A program made the position numbers and the translations under genes. A DNA stretch of 64,000 nucleotides from Epinephelus fuscoguttatus (lineage: Eukaryota; Chordata; Actinopteri; Perciformes; Serranidae), in contig NC_064754.1 of the NCBI RefSeq assembly GCF_011397635.1, positions 30,608,543-30,672,542 of the forward strand, written 5' to 3'. The notes under the pieces are model-generated. The model did not search any database, was not told the origin of the DNA, and saw only the letters and a list, made by a program, of their open reading frames with translations. Below are positions 1 to 15,355 of this stretch, one piece after another (the first letter of the stretch is position 1; each line of letters starts with the position of its first letter).

Positions 1-39
1 CGTTCTCGTTTCTCTTTCTTCTCTTTCCCCAGAAGTTAA

Positions 40-5612
<5,573 letters not shown>

Positions 5613-6960
5613 GAATGATGCAATGCAGAGGAAGAGGAGCAAAAGCAGGAAGCCGGAGCAATGAAAGGAGCGAGGGGTGTTGATATGCGGATGGAAGACA
5701 GGACAGAATCTGAGAGTGAAGGTTTTTGTCCCAGAAATGGAAATAATCATGTCCCCCCCCTCCTCTCCTCTCCTTATGGATATTTTGGTTACAGAGTGAG
5801 TGAGTTGATGGACAGATGAGGCCAAAAGAGGAAGAGTTTCACAGCATATCTTTCCTGTTTGCCTCTGTGCCTTGCTTGAATGTCAATGAAGAATTAACGC
5901 TGAGTTGATGAAGATTCTGTACCTTCCTGCGAGAGAGAAAGATTTACAGAGAGGTGTCAGACTTTTCTTTTGGACCCCTGGGTGCACGTAATGTTTGCCC
6001 ACACACACGCACGCCAGTCAAAAGCCTCTCGTGCTTTGTTTTTGGATGGGAGGTGTTGCATTCCATGTTTGTTTTTTTTTTCACAAGTCTCTGCCTTTAA
6101 TATTCACCTGCATATTCCCTCCCACGCAGTTAAAAGCCCTGGGCTGGTGAAAGCAGCGGTGCCACTGGTGAAGATCAGCATTTTTTATTTTTTAACAAAT
6201 AAGAGAAGTGTTCATTGTGGTTAAGTTTTGAAGATTTAGGAACTGGGCTCTCGGTGGTGTGTATGTCTTTACACAGTAAACACAAGCTATGCGAATTGGT
6301 TTCACAGTTACTCAATGCTCCTCCTAACTGTTTAGATTAGGATCTGCAAGTCATCTGGTGTGATATTGGAAAGCAGAGGCACTTTTGTTAAAAGACACAA
6401 ACTGTTTGATAAGTATGACTGGCTTGCCTAACTTTTCCTTCTTTCACTGATGAGTTAAATCATTGGCGAAGAAGACAAAAAGATCCCGTCTGTGAGCAGG
6501 CGGAGGGGGGGTTGCTGATTCCCCACAAGCTCCTGTTTGTCTCGGCCATGTTGATTTCTGTTCATTTCCAGGCTCATGAGGTGGACCCAAGTAAACAATG
6601 AAGTAACTTCCTGCTGTACTGAACTGACATGAAATGTATTGTCGTGACAATGCACTGTATAATTTGTATGTAATATTTAATGATAGATTATAATTAAAAC
6701 ATATTACATTAATACAGATGACTTGCATTTTTGTGAATGAGAAAAGTTTACAGTCAGACACCATCACACAAAACAAAAATATTAAAAAAGTACATTCAGC
6801 CAGACCTCCAGTGCTGATGCACACTGGGTATAATTACAGCTGCAGGTCATTTAGAAATGCTTTAATCCAACAATAATTTAGTAGTAGCTGATCAAATCAT
6901 GTCTTCTAAGCTGCTTTAATCAACAATTTATATCAACAGTGGATCAAATGACTTCTTGTC
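5613..6960 (+). other. pi4k2a 3' untranslated region and downstream gap
   Basis: No coding potential was recognised. The first part is presumably the 3' UTR of pi4k2a; its end is not clear because no strong AATAAA is seen near, only a weak ATTAAA close to 6693. The rest is AT-rich unique-looking sequence. Confidence 0.45.
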
Positions 6961-6989
6961 ATGTGAAAGGAGTTGCTTGTGGTGATGAA

Positions 6990-7310
6990 CCCACAGAGAA
7001 TTATCACCTGACTCCAGTTCTCCCAGCTCCATGGAGCATTTCAGCATCTTTCAGCTCATTGTTTTGGTGTTATGGCTGGTGAAGTTGCTGAATTGTTGAG
7101 CTGTTTTCAGTCAAAAACTCTACCAACTGGTGAACAGGGTGGAGCATTCAGCAGCTGGATAGCCAGATATTTCCCTCAGGAGTCGGTGGAGACCAAACAC
7201 AGAGCCAAAAAGGAGATTGAGTATTTGAATAACATCCACAAAGTAATCAGAAACACAGTCCCTGACTGGTGATGTAGTTTTTAAAAGAATGTGATAGATG
7301 GCATCTTTGT
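6990..7310 (+). repeat. Dispersed repeat (family H), copy 1
   Basis: The stretch with TTTCAGCTCATTGTTTTGG and the following text on a 'gctggtgaacagggtgg...gagaccaaacacagagccaaaa' theme reappears, diverged, at 33000-33400 and in the interrupted copy at 40600-42350. The 66-codon open frame at 7072-7272 lies wholly inside it and resembles no known protein. Class unknown; probably a decayed non-autonomous element. Confidence 0.55.
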
Positions 7311-7722
7311 AGAACAATACAGCAGCAAACTGGTATTTGCTATGTGTCCTGGCTAAAGAATGAAGTCTGAGTTTCTCTGTTCTTTGTCGTCGTAGTCAGT
7401 TCGGCTGTGAGTGCATGTTGGTGCATGTGAGTCCCTGTGTGTTTATGCCACTGGCTAGCTCATCCCTGCTGCTCTGCACTGCGCTCTTACTGTGGTTACT
7501 CCTGATAACGCTGTTCTGACCCAAAGCGTCATGGCAGAGTGTAGGGCCCACCCTCTGGTGCCCACCAGGTTAGCACCGCTGGCCCCATCAGCACTGTTAA
7601 TAGCACTGTGTATGGAGTTAGCCAGCTCAGCCACCTCCATGTTGAAAACTGGGTGCAGGCAATCTCTGAATCAGGGTCTGAATCATAGGTATACTCTGAA
7701 AATTGTATACAGCTCCTTTAAC
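7310..7722 (+). mobile_element. Family A TIR transposon, copy 2 (internally deleted)
   Basis: Matches the two ends of the 3341-4375 element in the same direction: the segment with 'agaatgaagtc...ttctctgt...gtcgt' at the left and 'tggagttag...catag gtatactct...agctccttta' at the right. About 410 bp, so it has lost most of the middle. Confidence 0.65.
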
Positions 7723-8200
7723 AAGTCATTAAAAACACAAAATACATCCTTAGCTGCAAACGCTCTGCAAGTGCTCTTGATGCAGGGTTTCAATTTCCTG
7801 TCCTGTTTACCACAATAATATCATGAGTTCTCTGGCAAGAGCAACACCAACTGCCCAGCTAATTCCCTCAAAAATGCATTGAAATCATGTGCATCAGAAA
7901 CTTAATTTCAGGCCTTAAACAACAGCTCGTTTCTGTTTCTGTCTCCTGTAAATGCAGCTGCTTTGACTCACCAACACGCCTGCTTTATCACAGATACACA
8001 TTTGGATTTTCTATAATAGTTGGACAGGTTCACCAGACTTCACTGGTGATTCTTGATGCTGGGTTCTAACATGCAGAGTACATGTTAGCAGAAGATGCTA
8101 AGAAGAGTTGTGATACCATGTGGCTTCTCATGCAGAATTTGTCCTGACCTCAGCTTCCACTACTGTGTGTTGCTCCAAATTCAGTCCGTTCAGTCCGTTG
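7723..8200. other. Gap and avpi1 3' untranslated region
   Basis: Between the family A copy and the avpi1 stop. It holds no recognised gene or repeat. Part must be the 3' UTR of avpi1 (minus strand), but no convincing poly(A) signal is visible. Confidence 0.4.
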
Positions 8201-10005
8201 TTAGTGGAGGATGCGGTGAAGGTAGCGTTCAGGGTGGCTGGCACCCTCATGTCTCATCACACCCAGCCTCCATGACGAAGGTTTAAAGGGGTTTGGGTTC
8301 TCTGGGATGTCTTCCTCAGTCACTGCCAGAAATTCTCCCGAACGGGGTGCTATGTCGGCCTCCTCATCCTCAACAGTGTAGCCTGATAATGGCTCCTCAA
8401 TCCTGAAAGACAGATGTTACTGTAGTTGACTGCACTTTTACAGGCCTACTGTACATATTACACAATGCACATTAGATCACATAGAAATTTGTGAATTCAG
8501 GTTCTGTAAATTATAATCTTTTGGCCTGAACATCAAATAAACATGTGGCTGCTCTAGGATGGTAGAATGAAAAAAAGTCACCGTTGTCTTTAATTCTCAT
8601 GAAAAGGAAAAGAGGAATAGACTTTCAGCAACTGATATGAAGATGGTGCATCCCTGTTATTATCAATTTAGACGCTATAGCAACCTTTGACAAAACCTCT
8701 AAGAACTATTCAAACACAGCTGTAACTCAGCATTAAGCAGAAGCAGAGATCCTAGGTGATTTTGAAACTATAGTATCAAGACAACAAGATCAGAAGTCTA
8801 CAGCCATGCTAGCGTCTGTGAGGTCGAACTCAGGCACAGCAGTGCTTAGAGCTAAGCTAATATCAGCATGCTAACATTCTCACATTTATAAAGTTAAAAT
8901 TCTAACATTGAGAGGGGATAATGTTTACCTTGTTTACAATCTTTGTCGAGAGTGTTAGCATGCTAACATGTGCTAATTCGCACTAAACTCAGAAGTAACT
9001 GAAGCTAATGGGAATGTCATTCATTTATTTGTAGACATGCTGGACAAATGGAAATGTAGTTGAAAAGATACAGTAAGGGATCACCAAAATTCTTCCATAG
9101 GGGAACACAAATGTCTGCATCAAATTTCATGGCAAGCTATCCAACTGCTGAGTTATTTCAGACTGGACCAAAGTGGCGGACCACCATGTTGTTGTTTAAA
9201 CTACACTTCCCTGTAGACTCATGCCACCATTTTCCTATTCAGCGGCACTTCTTTACTCCTCCGACAAATCTAATTTCATCTCAGCGAGGAATGTCGAAAG
9301 CAAAGCATGATAGTTTGTGTGTGTGTGTGTGTGATGGTATGCAGAGAGGAGGACACAGTCTTGTGAGGTCATGCTGAGTTTGTTAGGCACATGACAGTTT
9401 ACATGCTGCATTTCAAGATGCAGAAGGAGTCTGGAATCAAGCTAGACAGGATCTTGAACCCCTACAAGTTCATACCTAAAATGACTATAGTAGACAGTGA
9501 GAGAACAGAGTACATGCAAATGAGATTAAGAAAACGTTTCACTCCTTTTCATTTTAACTCCTCATCTACACACCACTTTTCACATCCTGTCTTTACTTTG
9601 TGTTGGCCTCCTGCCATTTGACACAGACACTTACCTGAGATACCCTGATGTCCTGAGCCACTTGTGGTCCTTGTGTCCCTCCACTCTGATACCCGCTTTA
9701 TTCCTCGCTCGGACTCGGAGCCCCACCAAGGCCTGGGCCAGCCCTGCCTCTTCCTCTCTGTCCTCCCCTTCCTCCTCCTTCCCGTCCTCTGCCCCCTCCA
9801 TGTCTGCATCCATACCTCGCCACACCAGCTTCGCCCGATGTTCAGCATCTCTGTCTCCTGCTGTTCTGAACAGCCTGTGCAGCTGGTGCAGGTTGACTCC
9901 CGTAAAGATGTTGGAGCATGCAGACTTCCTGCTTCGTTGACTGGAAAGTTTCCACTGTACATGTAGGCCATCCTCGGGGGAGGTGGATGCTGGGGCCTCT
10001 GCCAT
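8201..10005 (-). CDS. avpi1: Arginine vasopressin-induced protein 1, 2 coding exons, 190 aa
   Basis: Coding exons on the minus strand: 10005-9635 and 8402-8201, joined at phase 2 (AG|G), giving 190 codons plus stop. Identified by the family core around residues 26-63 (SRKSACSNIF, then HQLHRLFRTAGDRDAE..RAKLVW), which lines up with the human block [31 protein letters not shown], and by the end YLHRILH versus human YLHQIRH. The family is small, vasopressin/cAMP-induced and linked to MAPK signalling and cell-cycle entry; its biochemical role is not settled. Longer than human (147) because of an acidic E/D/G-rich insert (about 66-87) and a longer linker. Its position next to pi4k2a is as in mammals. 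A CRE lies upstream. The start is the first ATG after in-frame upstream stops and has a good family N-terminus length. Confidence 0.9.
8403..9634 (-). other. avpi1 coding intron
   Basis: Donor CAG|GTAAGT on the minus strand at 9634, acceptor CTTTCAG ending at 8403. It holds a dispersed repeat (8800-9200) and a short GT run near 9318-9335. Confidence 0.8.
8800..9200. repeat. Dispersed AGCATGCTAAC-type repeat (family K), copy 1
   Basis: Contains two AGCATGCTAACA palindromes about 80 bp apart, then a stretch ending near 'accaaagtggcggaccacc'. A diverged relative with the same palindrome is at 47530-47720. No coding frame. Probably an old non-autonomous transposon. Confidence 0.5.
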
Positions 10006-10937
10006 GTTGCGTGGATGGAGAGCTTTCAGGACAGGAGGACAGTATCAAGGGGGAAGGTGCCTGATAGGGAGGTAAGCTGAAGGGGAGAAAGGAGGGAGAC
10101 ACCAAACTGGTCAACTAATGAGATCACAGCCACAAGCAAAGCTCAAAGCTTCAGCCAGCAGACACAATTCCATGCCATGGCTGCAGCCCAAACACCTAGT
10201 TACCTTTCCTGTCTGATAAAGTCTTAACAGACAGGAAATAGGTGTCTGATAAAGTCTTATCAGTCAGGCGTCTAGTCAAGCGTAGTTGTTTATGACCCAA
10301 ATAATTAACAAAGAAAATAGCTGACAGCTTAATCAAATTAATAATGAGATGGGTGTTTTTCCCCTCGATTTATTCTTTGGGCCATAAAGTGTCACGAAAC
10401 TGTGAAAAATGTCCATCACAATTTTCCAAATCCCAAGTTGGACAGTTAAAACCCCCAAAAATTTAATCTGATATCATAATTGCACTGAAGAAGCTGAAAG
10501 TAGTAGATATGTGGAATTTTTTTTTGCTTTTTGGAGATAGTGTTTTTTTGTTTTTTTTTACCTGAATGCTACTGATATGGAAAAAGGGATGGAAGCCATA
10601 TTGTTACTCTGTGGCATACACCTATTCCTATACACACAGGCTAGCTATAGAATAAATAAATATTAAATGCTATAAGTTAACCTTTTGTCTCATGTGTTTT
10701 AATTGGTATTATTCAGTTATCATGACATATTGAAATAGCCAGTAGCACCAACTCTTCCTTATGTAATGCTCCATTAATAATTAATAATTAACTTACTTCC
10801 ATATAGTACCCTGGCTTAATTTGGTTACAGCTGTCTGCTATGGCAAGACAAATACATTATAAATTGTTTGCACTAAAGGAAAAACATCTATATTATTTTA
10901 AACACTGGCAGAATGAAGTATAATTAGAGTGCTTACC

Positions 10938-11100
10938 TTCTGCGTTGCAGTTTGAATGATGTGCTAATGAAACAAAGAGTAAACATGCATCACCGGCAGG
11001 CAGACAGTCTGATTACTCAGTCAGCATCCAGACTACAACCTTCACACTAATGCCGAGCCGACCCACTTCCGACCTGCGCGTCAGTGGCGCGCGGAGCTGC
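10938..11100 (-). other. avpi1: Probable avpi1 5' untranslated exon
   Basis: On the minus strand a clean donor AAG|GTAAGC is at 10937/10936, preceded by GC-rich sequence up to about 11100. It lies about 0.9 kb upstream of the avpi1 ATG. The acceptor would be one of two good candidates near 10057-10077 (CTATCAG or CCTTCAG). The exact start is unknown; this is inferred from splice signals and base composition. Confidence 0.5.
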
Positions 11101-11141
11101 GGGGGGAACGTAAAGGGAATAATCAAAGAGTAATCCATTAA

Positions 11142-11149
11142 TGACGTCA
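11142..11149. promoter_or_regulatory. Full palindromic cAMP response element TGACGTCA
   Basis: An exact 8 bp CRE about 50 bp upstream of the GC-rich avpi1 5' region. CREB/ATF proteins bind this site. Avpi1 is named for induction by vasopressin, which acts through V2 receptor and cAMP in kidney, so the site fits its expected control. Confidence 0.65.
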
Positions 11150-11499
11150 GTGCCGAGGAGCATGCTCACCTTAAAAACAAGAGGCAGTCTGACAAGAAAG
11201 AGGAAAAACAAACCGACAGGAGTCATTGAGTCCAAGACACAATTAAGGCATTAAAAGATCCTGCGATTTCAAACACTACACTGAGAGCAGTATAGTGGTT
11301 CAGACAGCCTCCAGACAAACTGTGGGACACACAAACAGAGATGTAGGGAAGTCAAAGTAAACAGAATGTCCACATAGTGTTTTGTATTTAACATGCTGCA
11401 ATGTAACTAAAGCCTAACTCAAACTACCAACTTTCTGTCAATAATAAAATGGAGGAGTAAAAAAAGAGTAAAGTAGGCTACTTAAGAACTGCACTTATG

Positions 11500-11990
11500 T
11501 AGACTGTATTACTATCCTCATATGAGCACATCACATTTTGGGTTTACTTTATCCTTATGCTTAATTCTACTTAATCCGGACCTGTTGTCTTCGTTCATGG
11601 ACACTTCTTTGTCCTAACTAGTGGTAGTAAGAACACAATACACTAATCCATGTAAAAACAAGATGGCAGCCATCTCTGCCAAATCAGTCTGCAGCTGATT
11701 CTGACACAAAAGTGGGCAAGGTCCAAAACCTGATCACATTTTATGAGTGAAACTTATTTATTTATGATTAATAATGTTTATAGTTTGATATGGCAACAAA
11801 TTTGACCAATTTTAGCAACAGTTACAAACTCAGACACCGTTAATTGGGAAGTACTCGAGTGGGGACATTGGGACTTGATTATCGTTGACTATGTTTTTTA
11901 TTTATACTTATTGGGTCCTACTGATCCCTAACAGCTAGGACAAATTTAAAATGCTTACCAAACAAAAGTCCAGGTCTCAAGAGGATATGT
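11500..11990 (+). repeat. Dispersed TIR-like repeat (family B), copy 1
   Basis: Shares long blocks with 36897-37440 in the same direction, for example AACAAGATGGCAGCCATCTC and the TTTATGATTAATAATGTTT region. The ends (ATCCTC... and ...GAGGATAT) are short inverted matches, suggesting a small DNA transposon of about 490 bp. No coding frame. Confidence 0.65.
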
Positions 11991-12798
11991 ATTAAGTTAT
12001 TTCCAACACTGGTAATTAGTCTTTCTGCAGTGATAGTTTTATTAGATCAGGTAAATGGTGCACTTGACATTATATCAATGGTTGATTGATTAATTAACTT
12101 TTTTTTATCAATCATTCAGCCAATCACTCAATCGTTTGTCACGTGGAATTATACAAGGTAAAACTCCAAAGAAATGTGATCCCAGCTACTTTAACTCGTG
12201 CACTGTAGTTTAGTCCCTTTGTTGCATCTTCTTAACATCACTGGCTGCTGCTTCATTATTACTTATGTTTTTGGGTATCATGGTTTCTGGCTGTGGAATG
12301 TTTTAACTGTCCACATGTCCTGACCTTAACAAAATGGCTGCATGGTCACTTCTCTCAAATATGGGCAGCACCGCACTGCAGCCTCCTTTGAACAATGTAT
12401 AGCAGTGATCCACAGCAGGACCGGGACAGCACCTCACATTCCCACTGACACACCAGTCCTTATTCACCCTGTGGGCACATATTTGAACATACACAATAAA
12501 AATGTACCCAGTACAAACCTGTAGTGCACACTAACACTCTAAGTGGTTATAAATGAGATTAATGGAGTGAAACTGTTAAAGTATTACAAGTCTCATTATG
12601 AGTGCTCCAGTTAACCTTTAGGTCCAATGCTGATATGGTTGAACTAGTTGCCTGTTGCCTGTATTGCATCATATCTCATGGTGACAGCTTTTAGATCTCT
12701 GTTTAACTCAAAAAGCCTATCTCCTCTGAGCTGTTGATGTAAGTACATGGTGAATAGATTAAATTAAGCATGACTGGATCCTTTTGTATAACGATGAA

Positions 12799-12813
12799 CC
12801 ACCAGGGGGCGCC
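12799..12813 (+). promoter_or_regulatory. CTCF-like motif CCACCAGGGGGCGCC
   Basis: Matches the vertebrate CTCF core consensus at essentially every position. It lies in the gap between avpi1 and cox8, in forward orientation. Binding is not shown by sequence alone. Confidence 0.6.
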
Positions 12814-13104
12814 ATTTTCCTACCAATTTTTGAAATAGATCTATTCAGACTCCAGACTGTACACCAAACATAGTTTCTAAATTTACACCGCAAATGCTGG
12901 ATTAAAATGTGAGTTAGATATAAAATAACAGAGACAGGGTCTGTTGTATTTGTATTCATTTGATATCAATTGTAAAAATTAACAGGTTTGAAAAGACTCA
13001 TAGTTTTGATCAAATCCATTTGGGGCTCTCTCAACACTCTTAAAGCTGTGACACAGGACAGTCCATGACATGTGAGGAGCTTTATTGATGCACTATAACA
13101 ACAC

Positions 13105-13775
13105 AGTGTTATTTTTAATTCTATCTAACCTTTATTTAACCAGAAAAACCTCTCGAGATTAAAAATCTCTTTTTCAAGTGTCCTTGTCAAGACATGAAGC
13201 AACCTAAGTTACAGACAGACAACATAGAACAAAAATACAGAATAAAAATGTAGAGCTCTAAAACAAGCAATATAAAACATAAAAAAGGTTACTACAAAGG
13301 AAAGCCAAAAACTATGTTAATATATATTAGAAATGAACCATGACAACACAAAAAACAGCAACTACACATGATTACATAGACCAGCTAAGACGCGCTGTGA
13401 CAGTGGCATATAGTACATTGTGTATGCCGAGAGGAACCACTGAGTGCAGATAAATGCTCGCTTGCCAAACTCTGTACGTACCCTCAGTACAGACAATGAC
13501 AACATGTTCTGTGAACAGAGAGCATAGCCATTTTCAATTTTTTGTTTAATGTACACATATAAGTATGCTGGAAGTAGACCAAGAACAGCTATGCAGTCTA
13601 TGAAACTGTAAGGAGAGCCAGCCAACCCGAGCGTACAGGATACAGTGATGAGTTTGTGGCTTACAGTTGGTAATAAATCTCAGTGCACCATGGTACACTG
13701 AGTCCAGAGCATACAAACACTGGGTGGGTGCATTCATATATAATACATCCCCATAATCATGTTGCTTCTGTAGAT
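13105..13775 (-). mobile_element. 5'-truncated non-LTR retrotransposon fragment (LINE 3' end)
   Basis: Minus-strand frames give the C-terminal part of a LINE reverse transcriptase polyprotein: LDSVYHGALRFITN, THHCILYARVGWLSL, LLPAYLYVYIKQK and LRVRTEFGKRAF, all motifs common in fish LINE C-termini. The frame shifts between these blocks, so it is dead. The 3' end carries a short stem (GAGATT..AATCTC) followed by GGTTAAATAAAGG. About 670 bp remain. Confidence 0.75.
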
Positions 13776-13933
13776 ATTACTAGGTGACTTCTGTGTGGAA
13801 ATAACTGCCTCTCTGCCCTTTCAGCTACAGACGAGCATCCCATTGTCTATAAGGGTTACAATTATTGCCAGCCAATGCTTTAAAATATATAAAAACACAA
13901 AAATACTAAAAATAAAATAAAATGAAATAACCC

Positions 13934-14220
13934 AGGGTGGGGGAGCCCTTCTGTGTGGAGTTTCCTTATTTTCCCTGTATGCGCTTGGGTTTTCTCTGGG
14001 TACTCCGGCTTCCTCCCACAGTCCAAAGACATACAATGATATAATGAACACCAAGTTTATTTTGGTATCAGATTATCTTATTTTGAAAATTCACATGGCT
14101 GTCTTAAACTCCTGTAGAAAAGTTGACATTTTTTTTGGGATAGGTTCCAGCTCAACCATGACCCTCAAGAGGATAAATGGTTATGGAAAATGTATGAATG
14201 AATGAATGAATGAATGAAAA
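13934..14220 (+). repeat. SINE-like repeat, interrupted copy
   Basis: Matches the body of the 61558-61920 repeat (TTTTCTCTGGGTACTCC, GTCCAAAGACAT, GGGATAGGTTCCAGC) and ends in a GAAT tandem tail (14195-14216). The middle of the unit is missing and replaced at 14038-14138 by another repeat that also occurs at 16165-16260. Confidence 0.65.
14038..14138 (+). repeat. Short dispersed repeat (family J), copy 1, inside the SINE-like copy
   Basis: About 85 bp nearly identical to 16168-16255, including TCTTATTTTGAAAATTCACA. Its class is unknown. Confidence 0.6.
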
Positions 14221-14251
14221 TGAAATTAAATAAAATTAATAATAATATTAT

Positions 14252-14279
14252 AGATAATAATAATAATAATAATAATAAT
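14252..14279. repeat. (AAT)n microsatellite
   Basis: About nine units of AAT/ATA in an AT-rich stretch that also holds AAAT-like runs. No gene from here to 14704. Confidence 0.8.
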
Positions 14280-14704
14280 CAGCTAATAAAATAAAATACC
14301 TTTTGATGGTCAAAGAGCAATTCGACAATTATTTGAAATCTTAAATTCAAAACAATGGAAAATGAAATTCATTATTGTAAAAAGGAAGTGGCACATGACT
14401 TTCTAATCAATAAATTATTTCTGTAAATATATAAATATAATGTCGTTTAGAAACTGTTAGTAACAAGAACTATTATTGTGCTAACAAGAACTCTGACAGA
14501 ACTTCAGACATTGACACTGAACTCATCACAGCTTTTTTGTTTCTTTCCTAAAGCACCTGAAGGCAACCTAATTAAACCAGATCAATTAACAGGTGTGTCA
14601 TGGCTACTTTTAAACGCGCGTGGATCCTCCTCAAAGTCTTCAACTGTCATTTCTCTCCTCTCAGAAGCTGATACTGTTACTGGCCTTTGTCTTTTGAACC
14701 GGTC

Positions 14705-15037
14705 ATGAGTGGGCTTTTTGCTGGGCTGCAGAGGGCTCGACGGGCTCTTGGCCACAGAGCAGGTGTGATGATGCAACAACGAGCAGGTCACATTCACTGC
14801 AAACCACCTAAAGATAACATTGGCATTGTGGTAAGTTTACAAATGGGTTAAGTTGTCTTGTAGCTGGATTTAGAGCTCTTAAAATGTTCTTGAAGATTTA
14901 TTAATTATTAATTTTGGGGGTCATTTGGCTCTTTCCTGTAGGAATCTACGTTTGTGCTGACTGTGCTGAATATGGCCGTCCTTGGACCTCCTGGGTGGAT
15001 ACTTGCCCATGTAGAGGAATATAAATCCCGTGACTGA
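14705..15037 (+). CDS. cox8a: Cytochrome c oxidase subunit 8, mitochondrial, 2 exons, 73 aa
   Basis: Exons 14705-14830 (42 codons) and 14942-15037 (31 codons plus stop), phase 0, donor GTGGTAAGT and acceptor CTGTAG. The N-terminus (about 1-29) is rich in R, A, G and lacks acids, as expected of a mitochondrial targeting peptide. Cleavage before IHCKPP would leave exactly 44 residues, the same length as mature human COX8A, which starts IHSLPP. The mature part has one membrane helix (about STFVLTVLNMAVL) and the family hallmark PPGWILAHVEEYK (human PAGWILSHLETYR). It is a small structural subunit of complex IV in the inner membrane. The 8A versus 8B assignment is uncertain. It ends about 320 bp before the zinc-finger start; a poly(A) signal follows at 15132. 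Confidence 0.88.
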
Positions 15038-15131
15038 TGGACGAGGCCCTGAATGCATCGTCAACACGTGTCAAAGCCACTGTGCCCGCTTATAAAAGTG
15101 CCATTTGAACCTCTTTCTGTTTTGTTAACAT

Positions 15132-15137
15132 AATAAA
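15132..15137 (+). terminator. Poly(A) signal AATAAA of cox8
   Basis: Perfect AATAAA 95 bp after the cox8 stop, followed by T-rich sequence. This gives a very short 3' UTR, normal for this gene. Confidence 0.75.
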
Positions 15138-15355
15138 ATGTTTAATTTTCACTTTGGCAGTGTCTGTTGTTTTTAATTACCTGGTGCAGTTCCGCCTCTC
15201 CACCAGTAGGTGTCAGAAGCTGGCGGCGGAAGTGAAACCTCTGTGTTTGCTTACAAACAGGCTGTATGGCGACAAGGCATCCATTCCTGCCATCTGTAGG
15301 GAATTTCTTTAAATTGTAAATCATTACAGAGAGCTAAAGTGCCTTTGAATGCGCC

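Larger units (their letters stand above)
11150..13104. other. avpi1 to cox8 intergenic region, first part
   Basis: No gene recognised. Holds a family B repeat (11500-11990) and a CTCF-like motif (12799-12813). The sequence from 12000 to 12780 and 12830 to 13100 is AT-rich with nothing recognisable. Confidence 0.6.

Noticed and set aside
7072-7272. 66-codon frame that looks protein-like
   Set aside because: Part of dispersed family H; other copies have no open frame.
9549-9971. 140-codon minus-strand frame
   Set aside because: Alternate frame of the avpi1 first coding exon.
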